A DNA stretch of 64,000 nt from an uncultured Collinsella sp. GTDB lineage: Bacteria > Actinomycetota > Coriobacteriia > Coriobacteriales > Coriobacteriaceae. Positions 57,919 to 64,000 of the stretch are shown here, in pieces. Under the pieces are notes generated by a model, which saw nothing but the letters and a program-made list of their open reading frames with translations, had not been told where the DNA came from and ran no database searches. Numbering within the stretch: the first letter of the stretch is position 1; each line of letters opens with the position of its first letter. The DNA is taken from assembly GCA_900756765.1 (NCBI GenBank), contig CAAELE010000023.1:3765-67764 (forward strand), given 5' to 3'. The translations under genes were made by a program, and so were the position numbers.

Positions 57919-60279
57919 ATGGATGCCGCAGCCCGTACCGCCCATGATTCCACCCTCCAGCCGTTTTCGGAGATGGAGCACTATAAGCATGCCGATGAGC
58001 TGCCGCCCGAGATTATGGCGGACAGCTACGACAAACTGGAGCGCCTGTGCCTCAAATATATGAATGAGGACGACTTTTCTAAGGTGGAGCAGGCCTATTG
58101 CTTTGCCGCCGAGAAGCACTGCAACCAAAAGCGGCGCTCGGGTGAGATGTACATCAACCATCCCGTCGAGGTGGCCATCATTTTGGCCGATCTCAAGATG
58201 GACTGCGATGTGGTGTGCGCCGCGCTGCTGCACGATACCGTCGAGGACACCGAGACCTCGCTCGCCGATGTTTCCGGCCTGTTTGGTGATACGGTGGCCG
58301 AGCTCGTCGATGGCGTGACCAAGCTCACCAACATCGAAGTCGATAGCATGGACGAGAAACAGGCCCTCACGCTGCGCAAGATGTTCCTCGCCATGTCCAA
58401 GGACATCCGCGTCATTATCGTTAAGCTTGCCGACCGTCTGCACAACATGCGCACCCTTGCAGCTCTGCGCGAGGACCGTCGCCTGTTTAAGGCCCGCGAG
58501 ACCATGGACGTGTATGCGCCCCTGGCCGACCGTCTGGGCATGAGCTCTATTAAGTGGGAGCTCGAGGACCTGTCCTTCTTCTACCTGGAGCCCGATGCCT
58601 ACCAGCGCATTGCGCGCATGGTGGCTGAGTCGCGCGAGGTTCGCGAGCGCTATCTGGCCGAGACCATCAAGACGCTCACCGACGAGCTCAACCGCATTGG
58701 CCTGGAAGACTTCCAGATCAACGGCCGTTCCAAGCACTATTGGTCCATCTACCAAAAGATGAAGCGCAAGGGCAAGGAATTCTCCGAGATTTACGACCTG
58801 GTGGCACTGCGCGTCATCACGCATTCGGTGCGCGATTGCTACTCCACGCTCGGTGCGGTACATACGCTGTGGCACCCCATGCCCGGTCGCTTTAAAGACT
58901 ATATCGCCATGCCCAAGGTCAATAACTACCAGTCGCTCCATACGACGGTAATCGGCCCCACGGCCCGCCCGCTCGAGATTCAGATTCGAACCTATGAGAT
59001 GCATGAGCAGGCCGAGTACGGCATTGCCGCCCACTGGCTCTATAAGAAATCGGGCGGATCGTCTGCTTCCAAGACCAATGACGCTCAACGTTTGGACGAT
59101 CAGATCAACTGGCTTAAGCATTCGCTCGATTGGGCTGCGTCTGATGAGATCACCGACGCCAAGGAATACCTGCATTCGCTGAAGGTCGACCTCTTCGATC
59201 AAGAGATCTTCGTCTTTACGCCCAAGGGCGAGGTCATGGCGCTTCGTGCCGGCTCCACGCCGCTCGACTTTGCCTACGCCGTTCACACCGAGGTGGGCAA
59301 TCACTGCGTCGGCGCTAAGATCAACGGCGCGGTGGCCCCACTCACGCACGAGATCAAGACGGGCGACCGCGTTGAAATCCTGACCAACAAGAGTTCCAAG
59401 CCGTCTCGTGATTGGCTCAAGATCGTTAAGACACCTTCCGCCAAGTCAAAGATCCGCCGCTATTTTGCCGCCGCGACCAAGGACGACGACGCTGCTGCCG
59501 GCCGCGATATACTGGCCAAGGACTTGCGCAAGCGCGGGTATGGCATCTCTACGCCGCGATCCACGCGTGCGCTCAACGCCGTGGCGGAGCAGCTGAACTT
59601 CAAGCAGCTCGAGGACCTGTTTGCCGCCGTGGGCGCCGGCAAGGTTGCCCCGCGCGCTGTGGGTAACAAGGTCGAGCAAATCTTGGACCCCAAGCCCGAG
59701 GAACAGCTCACCAAGGCCGAGGCTATCGCCGAGGTCGTGAAACAGCCGGCCCGAGGCTCCAACCGAAAGCCGCAAAAGCGCGGCAAGAGCGCCAGCAACG
59801 GCATTATCGTCAAGGGCGAGAGCAACAGCGGCCTGCTGGTCCGTCTGGCACATTGCTGCAATCCGGTGACGGGCGACGATATCGTCGGCTTCATCACGCG
59901 CGGTCGTGGCGTTTCGGTGCATCGCGCCAACTGCCCCAACGTCAAGGGTCTTATGGAGCATCCCGAGCGCATGATCGAAGTGGAGTGGGACGGCGCTGCC
60001 GACACCCTCTTCCAGGTCGAGATCGTGGTCGAGTGCCTGGACCGCATGGGCCTGCTCAAGGATGTCACTATTGCCATTGGCGATGCGGGCGGCAATATCC
60101 TTTCTGCCGCCACGTCGACCAACCGCGAGGGTATTGCAACCCTGCGCTTTATGGTCGAGATCTCGGACGCGAGTGGTCTGGATCCGCTGCTGGCCTCTAT
60201 CAGCAGCGTCGACTCGGTCTACGACGCGCGCCGCCTGATGCCCGGCGAGGGTGGAGCCCAGCTTAAGCGCCGCGTTTAG
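57919..60279 (+). CDS. rsh: RelA/SpoT family (p)ppGpp synthetase/hydrolase
   Basis: A bifunctional stringent-response enzyme of 786 residues. The hydrolase HD domain is intact: YINHPVEVAIILADLKMDC, ALLHDTVEDTETS, LADRLHNMRTL. The synthetase domain has QINGRSKHYWSIYQKMKRKG and EIYDLVALRVITHSVRDCY. TGS (IFVFTPKGEVMALRAGSTPL), a Cys-containing region (RLAHCCNPVTGDDIVGFI) and a C-terminal ACT domain follow. With both sites intact it is the single long Rsh typical of Gram-positives. GGGGAAGGGG precedes the ATG, 16 bp after recJ, so the two probably share a transcript. recJ-rsh-MBL order resembles the apt-relA-type neighbourhoods of many bacteria. Confidence 0.96.
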   Translation: MDAAARTAHDSTLQPFSEMEHYKHADELPPEIMADSYDKLERLCLKYMNEDDFSKVEQAYCFAAEKHCNQKRRSGEMYINHPVEVAIILADLKMDCDVVCAALLHDTVEDTETSLADVSGLFGDTVAELVDGVTKLTNIEVDSMDEKQALTLRKMFLAMSKDIRVIIVKLADRLHNMRTLAALREDRRLFKARETMDVYAPLADRLGMSSIKWELEDLSFFYLEPDAYQRIARMVAESREVRERYLAETIKTLTDELNRIGLEDFQINGRSKHYWSIYQKMKRKGKEFSEIYDLVALRVITHSVRDCYSTLGAVHTLWHPMPGRFKDYIAMPKVNNYQSLHTTVIGPTARPLEIQIRTYEMHEQAEYGIAAHWLYKKSGGSSASKTNDAQRLDDQINWLKHSLDWAASDEITDAKEYLHSLKVDLFDQEIFVFTPKGEVMALRAGSTPLDFAYAVHTEVGNHCVGAKINGAVAPLTHEIKTGDRVEILTNKSSKPSRDWLKIVKTPSAKSKIRRYFAAATKDDDAAAGRDILAKDLRKRGYGISTPRSTRALNAVAEQLNFKQLEDLFAAVGAGKVAPRAVGNKVEQILDPKPEEQLTKAEAIAEVVKQPARGSNRKPQKRGKSASNGIIVKGESNSGLLVRLAHCCNPVTGDDIVGFITRGRGVSVHRANCPNVKGLMEHPERMIEVEWDGAADTLFQVEIVVECLDRMGLLKDVTIAIGDAGGNILSAATSTNREGIATLRFMVEISDASGLDPLLASISSVDSVYDARRLMPGEGGAQLKRRV

Positions 60280-60315
60280 TCGCGACGAACGTGTCACATT
60301 ATCGATATTCGCTAC

Positions 60316-60343
60316 ACTCGAGGCATCGTTTGATGCCTCGAGT
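60316..60343 (+). terminator. Perfect hairpin between rsh and the MBL gene
   Basis: ACTCGAGGCATC pairs exactly with GATGCCTCGAGT around four bases, then TTCTATAG. The short U run makes termination uncertain. It lies immediately ahead of the GAGGAGAGG of the next gene. Confidence 0.55.
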
Positions 60344-60363
60344 TCTATAGAGAGGAGAGGGAC

Positions 60364-61047
60364 ATGAGTGCTGTGTCCTTGGATGTAACTCCCAAGGGAT
60401 CGGTCGAGATTGAGACGCTCGTAAACGGTCCCATTCAGACCAATAGCTATGCTGTTATTTCGGACAATGAGTGCGTGATTATCGACCCCGCATGGGAGGG
60501 CGAGCGCTTGGTGGAGCATATTCGAGCCGAGCATCCCGGCGTACGCGTGCTTGGCGCCGTATGCACTCATGGCCATGCCGATCATGTTGGTGGTGTTGCC
60601 GGCGTGCGAACCACCGTTGGCGAGGGCTGCCAGTATGAGCTGTGTGCCAAGGATGTGGCGGTGCCGCATGCGAACATCGAGGAACAGCGAGCTATGTGGG
60701 GCATTGAGACGCCTGACCCCGGGGAGCCGACGCGCCTGCTCGCCGAAGGCGATGCTATCGAGGTGGGCGATATCTGCCTGCAGGTGATCGAGACACCAGG
60801 GCATACGCCGGGCGGGATCGTCTTGTTTGCTGCCACCGAGCAGGGGAACATTGCCTTTGTGGGCGACACCCTGTTTCCGGGTGGGCACGGCCGCACCGAT
60901 CTTTCCGGCGGAGACGAGGCGGCGATTCTGCGCTCGCTCTCCAAGCTCGCCCGGCTTCTTCCGCCCGATACCGTTTGCTTAACCGGCCATGGCGATTCGA
61001 CCACCATGGCACGCGAGCTCATGCAGAACCCTTTCATGCAGGTGTAG
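60364..61047 (+). CDS. Metallo-beta-lactamase fold hydrolase (glyoxalase II-like)
   Basis: The 227-residue protein has the dizinc site THGHADHVGGVAG, PGHTPGGIVLF, FVGDTLFPGGHGRTDLSGG and the last His in LTGHGDSTTM. This is the YcbL/hydroxyacylglutathione hydrolase-like group, often found next to relA in Gram-positive genomes. AGGAGAGG precedes the ATG. Actinobacteria of this type lack glutathione, so a different thioester or small substrate is likely. Confidence 0.9.
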   Translation: MSAVSLDVTPKGSVEIETLVNGPIQTNSYAVISDNECVIIDPAWEGERLVEHIRAEHPGVRVLGAVCTHGHADHVGGVAGVRTTVGEGCQYELCAKDVAVPHANIEEQRAMWGIETPDPGEPTRLLAEGDAIEVGDICLQVIETPGHTPGGIVLFAATEQGNIAFVGDTLFPGGHGRTDLSGGDEAAILRSLSKLARLLPPDTVCLTGHGDSTTMARELMQNPFMQV

Positions 61048-61077
61048 CTTTATAGTCAGCTTCTAAACCACGAGAAG

Positions 61078-61152
61078 CGTCCAAACGTCAAGCTATTTTT
61101 CCCCAACGGGTCAATTTCGTAGGGCAAACGGTCAAAAAAGTCTGTTTGGACG
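61078..61152. promoter_or_regulatory. Inverted repeat upstream of the aldolase gene
   Basis: CGTCCAAACG (61078-61087) and TGTTTGGACG (61143-61152) are inverted with nine of ten bases matching. A candidate -10 (TAAAAT, 61195-61200) lies between them and the gene. The arms could be an operator for carbon control. Confidence 0.35.
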
Positions 61153-61241
61153 ATATTCGTGAACAAACGAACGTTTATGCTCGGTTGCGCCGTGGTAAAA
61201 TCACAGGCGTTATCGGAGCAACCTTACAGGAGGTTTCTTTT

Positions 61242-62108
61242 ATGCTCGTCAACGCAGCAGACATGCTCAAGAAGGCCGAGGCCGGCAAGTACGCTCTCGG
61301 TGCCTTCAACACCAACAACCTCGAGTGGACCCTGGCTATTCTCCAGGCCGCCGAGGAGGCCAAGTCTCCGCTGATCCTTCAGTGCACCGCTGGTGCCGCT
61401 AAGTGGATGGGCGGTTTCAAGGTCTGCGCCGACATGGTCAAGGCTGCCGTCGAGGCCACGGGCGTTACCGTTCCCGTCGCCCTTCACCTCGATCACGGTT
61501 CTTACGAGGACTGCTTCAAGTGCATCGAGGCCGGCTTCACGTCCATCATGTATGACGGCTCTCACGAGGAGACCTTCCAGCTTAACCTCGACCGCACCAA
61601 GGAGCTCGTTGAGCTTGCCCACTCCAAGGGCATGTCCATCGAGGCCGAGGTCGGCGGCATCGGCGGCACCGAGGACGGCGTGACCTCCAACGGCGAGCTC
61701 GCTGACCCCGCTGAGTGCAAGCAGATTGCTGACCTGGGCGTCGACTTCCTCGCCTGCGGCATCGGCAACATCCACGGCGTGTATCCCGCCGACTGGGCTG
61801 GCCTTTCCTTCGAGCGTCTGGGCGAGATCAAGGCTCAGACCGGCGACCTGCCCCTCGTTCTGCACGGTGGTACCGGCATCCCCGAGGATCAGATCAAGAA
61901 GGCCATCTCCCTGGGCATCTCCAAGATCAACGTCAACACCGACCTGCAGCTCGTCTTCGCCAAGGGCGTCCGCGAGTACATCGAGGCTGGCAAGGATCAG
62001 CAGGGCAAGGGCTTTGACCCCCGCAAGCTCCTCAAGCCTGGTCGCGACAACATCGTTGCCCGCACCAAGGAGCTCATGGAGGAGTTTGGCTCCGTCAACA
62101 AGGCGTAA
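61242..62108 (+). CDS. fba: Class II fructose-bisphosphate aldolase
   Basis: Zinc-dependent cleavage of fructose-1,6-bisphosphate in glycolysis and gluconeogenesis. The 288-residue protein has YALGAFNTNNLEW, the Zn-binding LHLDHGSYEDC, TSIMYDGSHE, SIEAEVGGIGGTEDG, GIGNIHGVYP, LVLHGGTGIPEDQI and INVNTDLQLVF. The ATG at 61242 has CAGGAGG 11 bases upstream and begins the fold; the longer frame covers the promoter. Codon use is the most strongly biased in the window (almost all C/G-ending), as expected for a highly expressed glycolytic gene. Confidence 0.96.
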   Translation: MLVNAADMLKKAEAGKYALGAFNTNNLEWTLAILQAAEEAKSPLILQCTAGAAKWMGGFKVCADMVKAAVEATGVTVPVALHLDHGSYEDCFKCIEAGFTSIMYDGSHEETFQLNLDRTKELVELAHSKGMSIEAEVGGIGGTEDGVTSNGELADPAECKQIADLGVDFLACGIGNIHGVYPADWAGLSFERLGEIKAQTGDLPLVLHGGTGIPEDQIKKAISLGISKINVNTDLQLVFAKGVREYIEAGKDQQGKGFDPRKLLKPGRDNIVARTKELMEEFGSVNKA

Positions 62109-62129
62109 GTAGCGGTTTAACTTCCCGCC

Positions 62130-62223
62130 GGAGGCCCCGTTTCCCCTACGCTGTTTCCCTCGCGCTCACCTGGCTTCGCCAGAAGTCGCGCGACGGAAGC
62201 AGCTCCGGGGAAACGGGGCCTCC
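62130..62223 (+). terminator. Very long hairpin terminator after the aldolase gene
   Basis: A perfect 17 bp outer stem (GGAGGCCCCGTTTCCCC with GGGGAAACGGGGCCTCC) encloses a second near-perfect stem (GCTGTTTCCCTCGCGC with its partner) and a CTGGCTTCGCCAG tip. TTTGTT follows. The whole is 94 bases and self-pairs almost throughout. Confidence 0.8.
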
Positions 62224-62364
62224 TTTGTTAACTCGCTACAGGGTTACTGGGCTGAATTCATTTTTATAGGTACCGTTTATCGGCGTTGAGGGCTCCTTTG
62301 TTGGGGGCTTTCTTTTTTATCTCGGTACAATGGGGGTTGTCTATCGTTCGACGCGGGAGTGGTT

Positions 62365-63798
62365 ATGGCTGTTGTTGATGTTTTGCCTGCTGATGGGAAG
62401 GTTATTGACGAGGGTCCTGTTGGTTGTTCTGTTGATGTTTGCTGTGATGACTTTCGTCATCTCGATATTGGACTGCCGCCCGAGATTCTTCGACTTAAGG
62501 ATGCCGGGTATTTGACGCAGGCTGTTGCTGCCTGCGATCGCCTTTTGGAGCAGAACCCTGAGCCTTCGCTGGCTGCTTGTGTTCGTGCCGAGCGGTATCG
62601 CATGCTCGAGACGCCGCTTCATTTTTCGGTGTCGCGTGATCGGGCCATTGCGATGATTCGCGAGGAGTGGCCAGAGTTTACCGAGGAGCAGTTTGACGAC
62701 CTGATTAATCGCAAGCGTATTGACTGGCGCTTTATCGATGGTGAGCTGTTTGTTCTTGATAACTTCCTTGATTCGCTTCGCGTGTACCCCAAGGAGGTTC
62801 CGGGCCTGCGTCCCGATTCTACGGACGGCATCGCGCTGCGTAACCAGATGCTCAGGGAGATGGAGTCGCAAAACGGGTTGACGCGCGTCATCACGCTTAA
62901 GGCATCCGTGTCTGTCCCTGGGGCTCTGGAGGGAGAGGCTGTTCGCGCGTGGCTACCCGTTGCTGCCGCCTGTCGTCAACAGTCTCATATCGAGGTTCTC
63001 GATATGACGTCGGGGGGTACCGTTGCCTCTGAAAACGTTTCGGCTCGTACTGCCTCTTGGACATCTTCGACTGAACATTCATTCTCGGTGACCTATCGCT
63101 ATCACATCGATGCCGCCTATTGCGATATCTATGGTGGCGCGCTCCCATCGCATACGTGCATGGACACGCCACTGCCCGAGGACACTTCCGAGGGCCGTCC
63201 GCACATTGCGTTTACGCCGTACCTGCGACAGTTGACGGAGCATGTTGTTGACGGGCTCGAGGATCCGCTCGATCGCGCTCGTGCTATCTATGATTACCTG
63301 ACACAGCATATCGACTATCGCTATCAGCCACCGTACCTGCTTTTGGGATCTATTGCCGACGACTGTGCGCATTCGCTCCGCGGCGATTGCGGCGTTATGG
63401 CGCTCACGTTTATCACCATGTGTCGCATCGCGGGGGTGCCTGCTCGTTGGCAGAGCGGCCTATATGTTGCGCCCGATTCGGTGGGACCGCACGATTGGGC
63501 CGAGTTCTACACACCCCAGACCGGTTGGCTTAACGCCGACGTATCGTTTGGTTCCTCGGCACGCAGGATGGGGGAGGAGTGGCGCCGTCGTCACTACTTT
63601 GGCAATCTCGATCCGTGGCGTATGGTGGCCAACGATCGATTCCAGGCTGAGTTTGTGCCTGCTTTCGATGGCATGCGCGAGGACCCCTATGACAACCAGA
63701 TGGGCGAGGCCTCGGTTGACGGACGTGGATGTCGTAAGCGGGAGATGTTGCGCAAGGTTGAGCTTATCGAAATGCTCGAAGTACCATTTTCGGACTAA
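62365..63798 (+). CDS. Transglutaminase-like cysteine protease-fold protein
   Basis: The 477-residue protein has a transglutaminase core with the triad Cys in LRGDCGVMALTFITM, His in GPHDWAEFYTPQ and Asp in GWLNADVSFG. It is preceded by a ~170-residue helical N-terminal part and a beta-region (VITLKASVSVPGALEGEAVR, AWLPVAAACRQQ). No signal peptide is present, so it acts in the cytoplasm. Related bacterial proteins are probably peptidases or amidases. The ATG at 62365 has GGGAG seven bases upstream; a GTG six bases earlier is possible. It is less GC-rich than fba. It lies before tRNA-Leu. Confidence 0.8.
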   Translation: MAVVDVLPADGKVIDEGPVGCSVDVCCDDFRHLDIGLPPEILRLKDAGYLTQAVAACDRLLEQNPEPSLAACVRAERYRMLETPLHFSVSRDRAIAMIREEWPEFTEEQFDDLINRKRIDWRFIDGELFVLDNFLDSLRVYPKEVPGLRPDSTDGIALRNQMLREMESQNGLTRVITLKASVSVPGALEGEAVRAWLPVAAACRQQSHIEVLDMTSGGTVASENVSARTASWTSSTEHSFSVTYRYHIDAAYCDIYGGALPSHTCMDTPLPEDTSEGRPHIAFTPYLRQLTEHVVDGLEDPLDRARAIYDYLTQHIDYRYQPPYLLLGSIADDCAHSLRGDCGVMALTFITMCRIAGVPARWQSGLYVAPDSVGPHDWAEFYTPQTGWLNADVSFGSSARRMGEEWRRRHYFGNLDPWRMVANDRFQAEFVPAFDGMREDPYDNQMGEASVDGRGCRKREMLRKVELIEMLEVPFSD

Positions 63799-63837
63799 TC
63801 AACTGAAAGCTGTGATAAACTAACTCACGCATTACGT

Positions 63838-63924
63838 GCCCGAGTGGCGGAATTGGCAGACGCAGTGGACTCAAAATCCACCGTTGGCAACAACGTGCGA
63901 GTTCGAGTCTCGCCTCGGGCACCA
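63838..63924 (+). tRNA. tRNA-Leu (anticodon CAA)
   Basis: The acceptor arm GCCCGAG/CTCGGGC closes with discriminator A and an encoded CCA. The D-arm region is TGGCGGAATTGGCAGACGCA, and the anticodon stem is GTGGA/TCCAC with loop CTCAAAA (CAA at its centre, reading UUG). A long variable arm (about CGTTGGCAACAACG) and T-arm GCGAGTTCGAGTCTCGC complete a class II leucine tRNA. Confidence 0.96.
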
Positions 63925-63943
63925 TACATGCAAAAGAGCGTTC

Positions 63944-63966
63944 AAGGGGGTCAAGGCCCCCTTTTT
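63944..63966 (+). terminator. Terminator after tRNA-Leu
   Basis: A short GGGGG/CCCCC stem followed by five Ts. Confidence 0.65.
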
Positions 63967-64000
63967 CGTGCCGAACTCGCGTGAGCGCGCGGAGCGTTAA

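Overview
This window reads as a chromosomal segment of a GC-rich, anaerobic gut actinobacterium, most likely class Coriobacteriia and Collinsella-like. That placement rests on overall gene flavour: a reverse rubrerythrin, an Etf-linked lactate dehydrogenase, a single-chain PurL/PurQ, a bacterial Elp3, a class II aldolase and a DUF3516-type RNA helicase. It was not made by a database search. No prophage, integrase, transposase, rRNA or CRISPR array was seen. There is one tRNA, Leu(CAA), at the right edge.

Layout. 0-5 kb: the 3' part of a nuclease-fold protein, a ~123 bp terminal-inverted-repeat element, reverse rubrerythrin, and an alcohol/aldehyde dehydrogenase pair. 4.8-8.2 kb: a tiny membrane peptide, a stand-alone HIRAN protein, a 59-aa charged protein, a phosphoesterase and a DUF2130 coiled-coil protein. 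8.3-17.9 kb: RNA/tRNA metabolism (Ski2-like helicase, TrmB, a Trm9-like methyltransferase, Elp3) with an XRE/DUF4097 membrane pair. 17.9-23.5 kb: a three-gene minus-strand module (TerB_N/TerB_C protein, BrxD-like ATPase, BrxHI-like helicase) that looks like the most system-like unit here. 23.6-27.6 kb: DUF554 and a five-gene surface-protein cluster with WxL-like and sortase-anchor-like features. 27.9-31.5 kb: a probable electron-confurcating lactate dehydrogenase operon (GlcD-like, EtfB, ferredoxin-EtfA). 31.5-41.6 kb: HD hydrolase, KdgT-like permease, diguanylate cyclase, EamA transporter, PurL and a Kef-type antiporter. 41.6-44.4 kb: a six-unit palindromic array with an exact 62 bp period, an SDR and homoserine dehydrogenase. 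44.6-49.8 kb: a complete livJHMGF branched-chain amino-acid ABC operon, preceded by the fossil 3' tail of a second livJ. 50-54.3 kb: a lower-GC membrane/zinc-ribbon protein flanked by two copies of a palindromic repeat, CutC, a GalT-like protein and a BASS transporter. 54.5-63.8 kb: a RecJ-helicase fusion, Rsh, an MBL hydrolase, class II aldolase and a transglutaminase-like protein.

How the parts fit. Metabolically the region supports amino-acid uptake and use (liv, hom), lactate oxidation linked to ferredoxin, alcohol/aldehyde turnover, and de novo purine synthesis tied to (p)ppGpp signalling. Informationally it carries several SF2 helicases and two candidate wobble-uridine modification enzymes. 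Non-coding structure is unusually rich: at least four distinct families of palindromic repeats lie between genes.

Starts were moved from the longest possible frame where a Shine-Dalgarno sequence and domain content argued for it. Long open frames antisense to GC-rich genes were treated as artefacts. All family names come from recognising sequence motifs by eye.
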